64,000 nt of DNA from Candidatus Krumholzibacteriia bacterium. Lineage in GTDB: Bacteria; Krumholzibacteriota; Krumholzibacteriia; LZORAL124-64-63. Position 1 is the first letter of the stretch; every line of letters begins with the position of its first letter. The stretch spans positions 1 to 64,000 of the forward strand of contig JADGDU010000002.1 of NCBI GenBank assembly GCA_016744705.1. Direction: 5' to 3'. Made by a program: the position numbers and the translations under genes. Under the pieces are notes generated by a model. That model made no database searches. It was not told where the DNA came from and was given only the letters and a program-made list of their open reading frames with translations. Below are positions 49,251 to 56,605 of the stretch, piece by piece.

Positions 49251-49877
49251 TTACTTCGTCACTTCTCGACCACTCATAGATTCCAGGGCTGCCACCGCTG
49301 CCGGCCGCGCCGCTTCAATATCTTTTTCTTCGCCGCCAATGTAGACCCGCCCAAAGCTGCCAAAGGAGCGCACTTCCAGGATGTTAATATCAGCTGCCTT
49401 TTCTGCTTCATTGGCCGCCAGGGCAGCGTAAGCTGCGGGTTCACACTCCAGCACGAACAATGTCTGTCCCGAAAGGATCAGGTTGCCGTGCCGCATACGG
49501 TTGATCAGCATGCACTGGTGATCATCCAAATGGCGCACCACCTGGTCCGAAACGATGCGCGGCTTCATGCGATCATCTTCGGAAATTTCCAAAGCCTCGA
49601 GGATAGCCTGACCGGCGGCTCGCACGTCGGCCTGGCTATCCGAATGCACCTCGAGCATGCCAAAATGTCTTTCGACAATCTGCATACCCGGCGTCACGTT
49701 GGTGCTTTTCAAGGCAATGTCCATCACACGGTTGATTTCTATTCCCGGCGCAATTTCCACAAACAGGCTAGCCTGTCCCACCTTGGGTAAAAAGCCCTGG
49801 GCCACCGTCGCCTGAAAACTGGCGAACTGGGGCTGCAGGTTGTCGATCACGCAAAAGGCTCTCAAGTCCACACTCAT
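49251..49877 (-). CDS. BMC permuted double-domain trimer (BMC-T, CcmP/CsoS1D-like)
   Basis: 208 residues with two circularly permuted BMC domains: [19 protein letters not shown]...[22 protein letters not shown] in the first half and [42 protein letters not shown] in the second. These match the stacking, gated-pore trimers described from other shells. Such trimers may open a large pore for cofactors or big substrates. Confidence 0.9.
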   Translation of the reverse strand: MSVDLRAFCVIDNLQPQFASFQATVAQGFLPKVGQASLFVEIAPGIEINRVMDIALKSTNVTPGMQIVERHFGMLEVHSDSQADVRAAGQAILEALEISEDDRMKPRIVSDQVVRHLDDHQCMLINRMRHGNLILSGQTLFVLECEPAAYAALAANEAEKAADINILEVRSFGSFGRVYIGGEEKDIEAARPAAVAALESMSGREVTK

Positions 49878-49890
49878 GTTCTAACTCTCC

Positions 49891-51207
49891 TTAGGCGGTC
49901 TGGTTGGCTTCCTGAACGATGGCGATGCTGGCACTGGCGCCGATGCGCGTGGCCCCCGCGTCGATCATGCGTTTGGCATCGCTGAAATTCCTGATACCGC
50001 CGGAAGCTTTCACTTCCATGCCGGCCGAACGCACCACCGAAGACATCAGCGCGATGTCTTCAGCCGTGGCTCCACCCGAGGCAAAGCCGGTGCTGGTTTT
50101 TACAAAATTGGCCCGGGCTTTTTTGGCCAGCTCACACACCCGTACTTTTTCTTCATCCGTCAGCAGAGCTGTTTCGATGATGACTTTGCTCACCGCACTG
50201 CCGTCGCGGCAGGCTTCGGTCACCGCCTGGATATCCCGCAGCACGTAGGCGTCGTCCCCACTCTTCAGCCGGCCCACATTAATGACCATGTCGATTTCTT
50301 TGGCCCCATCGCGGATGGCTTTGCGGGTTTCCATGCCTTTGATATCCGACGTGGCCGCTCCCAGGGGGAAACCCACCACCGAGCAAGTCAGAACTTTTGT
50401 TCCGCGCAAACCGTCGGCCACTTTCTTCACCCAGCAAGGGTTAACGCACACCGAACGGAAACCGTGTTGCCGGGCTTCGTCGATAACCGTTTGCACCATG
50501 TCCAGGGTGGCGTCGGGCTTAAGAATGGTGTGGTCAATATAGCGGGCCAATTCTTCGGGTACTTTACCGGGAGAATCGGGACCGTGGGTGAGACGGCGGG
50601 CGCCCAGATCAATGAATTGTTGGGCCGTGCTTGGGCAACTGCCCACACATGGGCCAGCGTGAAAGGCACCCGGACCGGATCCTCCACCCAACAAACCTTC
50701 GAGCCGCGCCACCACGCGGACCATGTCTTCTTCCGAGAGATCAGAACCGCCGGCCGGGGCCACACTGCCGCCGCTGGTTTTATCGGTGATCATGGCCACC
50801 CGGCGTTGGTGCCGGGGCTCGGTGCAGTCCGTGGTCAGAAAGACATCCACAATTTGTGCCGCCAGGTTGCCACCGATGAGGCCAGCGCCCAGGGTCAAAA
50901 GGTTGGCATCGTTGTGTTCACGGCCATTGCGGGCACTGGATAAATCATAAGCCATGGCTGCCCGGACACCTGGCACCTTATTGGCCATCATGGATGAACC
51001 GATGCCTGCGCCGTCAATCATTACACCGCGCTGGACCTGGCCCGAAGCCACCGCTTCTGCCACCAACCGTGCGAATTTGGGATAATCGGCGGCGGCGGTG
51101 GAATCGGTTCCCACATCCTGTACCTGGTGCCCTTGCCCATTCAGATGGGCAATGAGTTGCTTCTTCAGTTCGAAACCGCCGTGATCTGCTCCGATGGCGA
51201 TCTTCAT
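49891..51207 (-). CDS. RpiB-DeoC fusion: sugar-phosphate isomerase and deoxyribose-phosphate aldolase
   Basis: 438 residues; ATG at 51207 with GAGG at 9 nt. Residues ~1-142 are RpiB/LacAB-like (KIAIGADHGG, ANKVPGVRAAM, REHNDANLLTLG, RHQRRV). Residues ~210-436 are DeoC: IDHTILKPD, Asp306 in KEIDMVINVG, Schiff-base Lys370 in NFVKTSTGF and Lys400 in VKASGGIR. DeoC splits 2-deoxyribose-5-phosphate into glyceraldehyde-3-phosphate and acetaldehyde. The linker holds an amphipathic stretch (LSEEDMVRVVARLEGLL, ~157-174) like an encapsulation peptide, flanked by Gly/Ala/Ser-rich sequence, and a CVGSC pair. In the RpiB half the catalytic Cys position (E. coli Cys66) is Asp65. It lies next to shell genes and is the likely signature enzyme. 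Confidence 0.93.
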   Translation of the reverse strand: MKIAIGADHGGFELKKQLIAHLNGQGHQVQDVGTDSTAAADYPKFARLVAEAVASGQVQRGVMIDGAGIGSSMMANKVPGVRAAMAYDLSSARNGREHNDANLLTLGAGLIGGNLAAQIVDVFLTTDCTEPRHQRRVAMITDKTSGGSVAPAGGSDLSEEDMVRVVARLEGLLGGGSGPGAFHAGPCVGSCPSTAQQFIDLGARRLTHGPDSPGKVPEELARYIDHTILKPDATLDMVQTVIDEARQHGFRSVCVNPCWVKKVADGLRGTKVLTCSVVGFPLGAATSDIKGMETRKAIRDGAKEIDMVINVGRLKSGDDAYVLRDIQAVTEACRDGSAVSKVIIETALLTDEEKVRVCELAKKARANFVKTSTGFASGGATAEDIALMSSVVRSAGMEVKASGGIRNFSDAKRMIDAGATRIGASASIAIVQEANQTA

Positions 51208-51249
51208 GGCCAACAACCTCGTTTTTGTGTGAATGGACCTGCCCAGCCC

Positions 51250-51633
51250 TTACCAGACCTGGGAGTCGTCGTTTTTGGATTGATTCTTCCTGATGGTGAC
51301 CGATGGCTGGTCTTCAGCACTGGAATTCTTGATTCCCAGGTACTGCCCCACCCTCTGCACATGATCTTTCAGTCGTTGAAGCCCATGCGCGGTCAAGCGG
51401 AAAGTGGTCACCTGCCGGTTCCCTCGTTTGGCTTTTTCCGAACTCAAATATTCGGCGGCCACCAGCTTTCGGGTTTGCACATGGAGGTTTCCGTCAGCCA
51501 AGCCTGTTTCATCGCGCAAAGCGGTGAAAGCCCAGGGTTTTCCGTTGGCCAGAGTCAGGACAATGGCGAGCCGGGCACTGGTGCCCAACATTTCATCTAT
51601 TTCCTGGGCCTTGCACATTCCAGTGGCTTCCAT
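51250..51633 (-). CDS. Winged-helix transcriptional regulator of the BMC operon
   Basis: 127 residues from the ATG at 51633, chosen because GGAG lies 8 nt upstream and because the longer frame reads through a palindromic operator. The domain reads EMLGTSARLAIVLTLANGKPWAFTALRDETGLADGNLHVQTRKLVAAEYL, then a wing with KRGNRQVTTFRLTAHGLQRL, matching the PF13601/ArsR-MarR-like winged-helix class. The C-terminal ~30 residues are polar. It heads the operon and is likely autoregulatory via the palindromes at 51650 and 51707. Confidence 0.85.
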   Translation of the reverse strand: MEATGMCKAQEIDEMLGTSARLAIVLTLANGKPWAFTALRDETGLADGNLHVQTRKLVAAEYLSSEKAKRGNRQVTTFRLTAHGLQRLKDHVQRVGQYLGIKNSSAEDQPSVTIRKNQSKNDDSQVW

Positions 51634-51649
51634 TGGGGAGTCTCCATTG

Positions 51650-51666
51650 ACTTCGTGATATGAAGT
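51650..51666. promoter_or_regulatory. Operator palindrome 1 before the BMC regulator
   Basis: ACTTCGT-GAT-ATGAAGT: 7-bp arms with one mismatch, identical in layout to the perfect palindrome at 51707. It lies 17 bases upstream of the regulator start codon, within the 5' untranslated region. Confidence 0.7.
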
Positions 51667-51706
51667 TAAGCTCATCACCCTGCCCAGCGTCAAGGAAAAA
51701 CATACA

Positions 51707-51723
51707 ACTTCATTATATGAAGT
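51707..51723. promoter_or_regulatory. Operator palindrome 2 overlapping a -10 element
   Basis: ACTTCAT-TAT-ATGAAGT: perfect 7-bp arms. Read on the minus strand, it contains TATAAT (51717 to 51712), a consensus -10 hexamer, with TTTGAA 16 bases upstream as a possible weak -35. A protein bound here would block the promoter. Centre-to-centre distance to palindrome 1 is 57 bp. Confidence 0.7.
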
Positions 51724-51933
51724 TCCAATCAGCTTCAAAAACACCACAATATTAAACTTTACAATTTTAAGTTAGATTTAAGGCCTTAAGTTGTGATCCA
51801 CTCAACCCAGATACTTTAAATAAAGAAGTATTACGGGGAGCAATAAAAACCTCCATTCTCATAAGCTCTGATTGATCTCATGCCTCCCCATCAGTACCAT
51901 TGGAAGGTGGCAATCAATAAGTAGTGTGATAAT

Positions 51934-52467
51934 ATGCTCCAGCAATTCACCATTTTCAGGCATAGATTTGCCGCAGGAGTACGTTTGTTGACGCCCAAGA
52001 ACCACAGAGAACAATTGTTGGACTCTTGGCTTGCGCTGATGGAAGATGCCCCAGCACCGGAGGGCCCCCTCAGGTTGCCAGTCTTGAGCGGCAGCATGGT
52101 CCCGGACATTCCTGTTGGTTCCATGGCGCATATCGAAAAAGCCACAGCCAGGCAATGCCGCCCGGGTCAGGTCATAGTATACCGGGACAAAGACCGTCTG
52201 GTGGTGCACCGGGTGTTGCTCCGCCTGGGATGGGGTGCATTCCTGCTGTTTTACGAAAAGGGTGACGCCAATTCCACGGGAGGCTGGATCAAAAGCAACC
52301 AAATCAAGGGATTAGTCGTGGCCGTAGGTCTTCTAAACGAGGAAGGTCCTCAAAAACTTCTGCCCAACCCCAAACGAGCACGAGCCAGTTTGGGTGACGA
52401 TTTGCGGTACCGAATTCTATTCATACCCCGGCGAATCAAGAGTCTGCTTTGGGGCTCCCACAACTAA
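51934..52467 (+). CDS. S24/S26 (signal peptidase I-like) family protein
   Basis: 177 residues. LRLPVLSGSMVPDIPVGS carries the Ser nucleophile (Ser54) of the S26 fold, followed by CRPGQVIVYRDKDRLVVHRVLL with a His (His92) where archaeal and ER-type signal peptidases have theirs. There is no obvious Lys in the bacterial position and no clear N-terminal membrane helix. The ATG has no good Shine-Dalgarno. Such proteins often sit beside HprK-like and PqqD-like genes, as here. A protease that trims a peptide precursor is an inference. Confidence 0.75.
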   Translation: MLQQFTIFRHRFAAGVRLLTPKNHREQLLDSWLALMEDAPAPEGPLRLPVLSGSMVPDIPVGSMAHIEKATARQCRPGQVIVYRDKDRLVVHRVLLRLGWGAFLLFYEKGDANSTGGWIKSNQIKGLVVAVGLLNEEGPQKLLPNPKRARASLGDDLRYRILFIPRRIKSLLWGSHN

Positions 52468-52483
52468 ACGAGAGGGAGAACTC

Positions 52484-53353
52484 GTGACAGAGAATACAAC
52501 ATCAGAATACCGCCTCAATCTGGGTGGTCCCACCATGGCGCTGCACTGCACCCCGCCAGCCTTCGCTCCCGCCCTGGCCCAATGGTTCAACCGCCCTTCC
52601 GATGAGGCCGCAGCTCACATCAACCTGCAATTTGAACTCATCGCCCATGATGACACCCTGGATTTACCCAATACCCTGCTGAAAACCAAAACACTGGGGC
52701 CCGGCGGAACCTTTGATATTGCCAACGGTCTGATCAGCGGGCACTTTGATCGCCAGAACGGTCAGGGTCACATTCGGGCCAAAGGCGCCCTGACCCGCGG
52801 GCTTTTGATGCGGGTCATGGAACAAATATTTTACCAGGCTTTCCACTCCGCCCAACAGGCTGCCGGCAGTGATGTTTTTATGATCCACTCCTCGGCTGTC
52901 ATCGCCAAAGGCTCGGGATTCCTCTTTGTAGGCCCTTCCGAGGCTGGTAAAACCACGGCCGCATTGAATAGTTCAGCCCACCACGTTTTGGGCGATGAGA
53001 TGAATCTGGTCTTGCCCAAACCAGCAGGGACCATGATTGCGGGAACCCCCTTCAACGGGACCTTCAAAACCAAAAGTCCTGGAACCGCTCCATTACGGGC
53101 CGTGTTCCTTTTAAAGCAAGGGCCCCAGCACCGGATTCTGCCTATAGATCCGGCCGAAGCCGCCGGCTTCCTGGCTGCGGAAATCGTGCCTCCTGTGGGA
53201 TTGGATCAGGTACCCGACTCTGGCACATTGCCCATCATGGTGGAGCAAGCGGCAAGACTCCTGGAAACTGTTCCGGTTTACCAGTTGGAACTGTTGCCCG
53301 ATCCAGGCTTCTGGGCCGTCATCGACAAACATTTTGACCTGGGCCTCGACTGA
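52484..53353 (+). CDS. HprK-like P-loop protein
   Basis: 289 residues from the GTG at 52484 (GAGGGAG upstream). The Walker A motif GPSEAGKTT is at ~150-158, preceded by VFMIHSSAVIAKGSGFLFVG and followed by HHVLGDEMNLVLP with an Asp, the HPr-kinase/lasso-kinase-like pattern. The N-terminal half is a variable domain. HprK-like proteins in such clusters are thought to phosphorylate a peptide or protein other than HPr; the target is unknown. Confidence 0.78.
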   Translation: MTENTTSEYRLNLGGPTMALHCTPPAFAPALAQWFNRPSDEAAAHINLQFELIAHDDTLDLPNTLLKTKTLGPGGTFDIANGLISGHFDRQNGQGHIRAKGALTRGLLMRVMEQIFYQAFHSAQQAAGSDVFMIHSSAVIAKGSGFLFVGPSEAGKTTAALNSSAHHVLGDEMNLVLPKPAGTMIAGTPFNGTFKTKSPGTAPLRAVFLLKQGPQHRILPIDPAEAAGFLAAEIVPPVGLDQVPDSGTLPIMVEQAARLLETVPVYQLELLPDPGFWAVIDKHFDLGLD

Positions 53354-53377
53354 AGGCCCCAACCAAGGATAGTGATC

Positions 53378-53647
53378 ATGAATCTTGACAGCGTCTTCAC
53401 CCAAAACAGCGAATGCCCGGTGCGCAGCATTGGCGATGGCCTGGTCATCATGGCCCCCAACGGAGAAACCACCCACTCCCTGGAAGACATTGGTGCCTTT
53501 ATCTGGAATCAGATCGATGGCCAGAACAACCTCCAGCAAATCCTGGATGCCATCCTTTCGGACTATGAAATTGACCAAAGCACCGCCCAGGAAGACTTGC
53601 ACAGCTTTATCAACCAGATGAAAGCCGCAGGGCTGATTTTGACTTAA
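53378..53647 (+). CDS. PqqD-family peptide-recognition protein
   Basis: 89 residues from the ATG at 53378 (AAGGA upstream). GDGLVIMAPNGETTHSLEDIGAFIWNQIDGQNNLQQILDAILSDYEID is the PqqD fold, a winged-helix recognition element that binds leader peptides. A radical SAM or cyclase partner is missing from the neighbourhood, so this is an orphan trio with the S26-like and HprK-like genes. Confidence 0.85.
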   Translation: MNLDSVFTQNSECPVRSIGDGLVIMAPNGETTHSLEDIGAFIWNQIDGQNNLQQILDAILSDYEIDQSTAQEDLHSFINQMKAAGLILT

Positions 53648-53702
53648 TAGGTTCAATTTAAAGCATAAAATTACTGAAAACCGGCGCAACTTGCCGGAAT
53701 TT

Positions 53703-53712
53703 GTGCTATAAT
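53703..53712 (+). promoter_or_regulatory. Extended -10 promoter of the selenoprotein candidate
   Basis: TGCTATAAT with a consensus TATAAT at 53707-53712, about 41 bases before the ATG at 53754. A CCGGC/GCCGG hairpin just upstream may be the end of the previous operon. No strong -35 box. Confidence 0.5.
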
Positions 53713-53753
53713 AACAATTGATACCCCACAGTACAATCTCTCAAGGAGTCAAC

Positions 53754-56372
53754 ATGAAGTTCGTCCCCAGCTCGCGGTATGCTATGACCGGTCTGTTGCT
53801 TTTCATTTTTTCCATTGGCCTGCTGGGCACATCAGGTTGGGTTTATGCAGCCGACCGCACCGTCATTGCTGAGCTTTGGTCTGCCGACAACTGACCCTAC
53901 TGCCCTTCCGCGGTCGCGGGATTTAACGAATTAGAAGCCAATTACAGCACCGACAATTTCCTGGCCATGACCTTTTATCTGGGTGGAACCTACTCTATCC
54001 CCGAAGGCGACAACCGCGCCAGCTGGTATGGTTTCAACAGCACTCCCTCCGCAATCTTCGACGGCGTGGACGAAAGTGTGGGCGGACAACCCAGTGGTTC
54101 CATGTATGCCTCCTATTTACCCATATATGCCAACCGCGCCAACATGAGCAGCCCTCTGGAGATGAGTGCCGCCTATGTGGCCAATGGCAACGATATGACC
54201 CTCACGGTCAACATCCAGGTGGATGAAGCCATCTCCATTACCAACAACCAGGTCTCCTTCTTCGTTTGTCAGGAAGGATACCACGGCCAAAGCAACATGG
54301 TGGTCGACATGCTCCCCCAAGAGCCATTCACCATTGATACAGTGGGCCAAAGCACTTTGGTCAGCCGCGAATTCACCCTCGGTTCGGCCTTCAACGAAGA
54401 AGACATGCGCATCATCGTACTAGTGCAAAATTCTTCCACTAAGGAAATCCTCCAGGCCACCATGGCCACCGCCGACTATGCAGGCTCCCTTATTGTGGAT
54501 GCGGAACCCAATGGCGTCAATGCCCCCTGGAATTTGCAGGGCCCTGAAGGTTTGAACTTCAACGGCAGCGGTGATCGCTCCGTCAATCTCTTCTTCACCG
54601 GCGACTACACCCTGACTTTCCTGGAAGTGCCAGCCTGGACCACTCCCGCCGGCAATCCCCAAACCCAAACTCTGAACGAAGACGAAACCATTTCGTTTTT
54701 CGGGACTTACACCAACGGCCCTTTCACCGTGGTGAATGCAGGCCCCATTGCCGATGCCGGTTCCGGCCAAGGTGTCTCTCTGGTTGATTACGACAACGAC
54801 GGTGATTTGGACATTCATGTGGTGAACAACGGCACCGCCGACCAGCTTTTGCGCAACGAGGGAAACCTGGAATTCAGTGCTGCGGCCACGGGTCTGATCG
54901 CTGATGTGGGGGCCGGATCCAGCAGTGCCTGGGCCGACTTCAACCGCGATGGAAACCAGGATGTTTTCCTGGGCCGCAACGGCCAGTCCAATCTCCTGTT
55001 GGTCGGTGACGGCACCGGTGGCTTCCTGCCCGCCAGCTCTGTTGGTGCCGATGATGCCGGACCAGCCACCAGTGTTTCCTGGACTGATTATGATCTTGAC
55101 GGAAACCTTGACCTTTACATCGCCCAGAGTGAGGCCAATCTGTTGCTCAACAGTTTTGGAGACCTCGGTGGTGGCTTCTTTGTCTTTTCCAACTCCTCTG
55201 GCGCTCCCGCTGATGGTGGCACAGCCAACGGTGCCAACTGGATCGACCTGAACTTTGACCAACGCCCCGAGCTCTACATCGTCAACAGTTTCAGCGCCAA
55301 CGTCTTCCTGCAAAACACTGCCATCGGTTTTGATAACATGACCAATACCTCAGGTCTTGGAGATGTGACCAACGGTGTGGGATCCGCCTGGGGCGATTAC
55401 GACAACGATGGTGACTTCGACCTCTACTTAAGTAACGAGGCCATGTCCGACAACATTTACAACCAGAATGGGGACATGTTATTCACCCCCATCCAGGGCG
55501 AAAACACCGAAGACAATGGATACGGTCGCGGCGTCGTCTGGGCCGACTTCAACAATGATACCAATCTGGATATTTACCTGGTGCGCCACAACCAGCCGGA
55601 TCTCTTTCTGCTGGGTGATGGCCAGGGCGGATTCCAAAGGGTACCTGTCGGCCCCACTGAAGCCGAGGGCCCCGGCAACGCAATCGCCTGTGGTGATATG
55701 GACAACGATGGCGACATTGACCTCTTCATCACCCGCGATGGCCAGAGCAATGTTCTCTTGGCCAACCACAACCTGGCCACGGGTAACAACTTCTTCGAAC
55801 TGACCCTGGTGGGCTCTGAGCTGCAACCCGACGCCATCGGCACCGTGGTTCGCCTGACGGCTGGAGGCATCACCCAGATGCGCCACCTCAGTGCTGGCAG
55901 TGGATACCTGGCCATGGATGCCAAAACAATCCACTTCGGACTGAGCGATATTGCCACCATTGATGAAGTGGAAATCACCTGGCCCGATGGCACAGTGCAG
56001 AGCCTCACCAACGTGGCGGCCAACCAATTCATGCAGGTCACCATGGGCGAAGATGCCCTCAGTGCGGTGGATGACGGACAAACCTTGCCCCGTGCCACCA
56101 TCTTGGGCCAGGCTCATCCCAATCCCTTCAACCCGTCGACCACCATTGGTTTTGCTCTTGCCCAGAGTGGCCCCACCCGCTTGGATATTTTCACCGTGGA
56201 CGGCCGGCATGTGCGCAGCCTGGTCAGTGGTGACCTGAATGCCGGACAACACTCCGTCACCTGGGCCGGGTTGGACGATGGTGGACGAGCGGTGGCTTCT
56301 GGTGCCTACTTCTATCGGTTGAGCTCTGCTGATGGGCAACATCAGACCGGCAGAATGGCGCTAGTAAAGTAG
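53754..56372 (+). CDS. Candidate selenoprotein: secreted thioredoxin-like/FG-GAP protein with sorting domain
   Basis: The frame runs from the ATG at 53754 (AAGGAG, 6 nt) to 56372, 872 residues if the TGA at 53892-53894 is read as selenocysteine at position 47. A signal peptide ends near residue 33. The next domain starts VIAELWSADN-U-PYCPSAVAGFNELE, so the TGA takes the place of the first Cys of a CxxC thioredoxin-type motif, giving UxxC with Cys50. A thioredoxin-like fold then continues (TFYLGGTYSIPEGDNRASWYGF, STPSAIFDG). FG-GAP/VCBS repeats with DYDNDGDLDIHV-type loops span ~340-640, an ASPIC/UnbV-like region is at ~690-740, and a sorting module (AHPNPFNPSTTIGFAL, ASGAYFYRL) is at the end. 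An ordinary annotation would start it at 53967 and lose the redox site. A sequencing error or pseudogene is the alternative. Confidence 0.75.
53892..53921 (+). promoter_or_regulatory. Putative bacterial SECIS element after in-frame TGA
   Basis: The TGA at 53892-53894 is followed by a stem UUCCGC/GCGGGA (53906-53911 with 53916-53921, one G-U pair) closing an apical loop GGUC (53912-53915). The loop starts 17 nt after the TGA, and it carries the G and GU features of the E. coli fdhF element, whose loop also contains GGUC. Both fit the known bacterial SECIS constraints. Confidence 0.7.
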
Positions 56373-56410
56373 TTTTTTAGCCCAGGGTGAAAATACGAAT
56401 CTCCTTAAAT

Positions 56411-56460
56411 TGACCTCCGAATGTCCTCGTACCTGTGGACTACCGGGGGTCATTTTTTTT
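56411..56460 (+). terminator. Terminator after the selenoprotein candidate
   Basis: A 9-bp stem TGACCTCCG/CGGGGGTCA (56411-56419, 56444-56452; one wobble) with an inner GTCC/GGAC helix, then eight Ts. Confidence 0.8.
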
Positions 56461-56605
56461 AGAATCGCGTTTTATAAATGAGGCAAATTCAGTGGTGGGG
56501 AGTTGCTGCCTATGGGGATTCTGTAGCACGAAAAGCAGGAATGGAGTATAGTGGAGGAATTGAATGGGGAGATTATTAAGATGACTTATATATGGGGAGA
56601 TAGAA

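Noticed and set aside
53892..53894. TGA read as a stop, making the secreted protein a pseudogene
   Set aside because: The frame is otherwise intact for 826 codons, with coherent domains on both sides; the TGA lies at a redox Cys position and has a SECIS-like hairpin. A sequencing error is not excluded.
54420..56342. Minus-strand ORFs opposite the FG-GAP region of the secreted protein
   Set aside because: They are shadows of a repetitive coding region; no start signals or domains.
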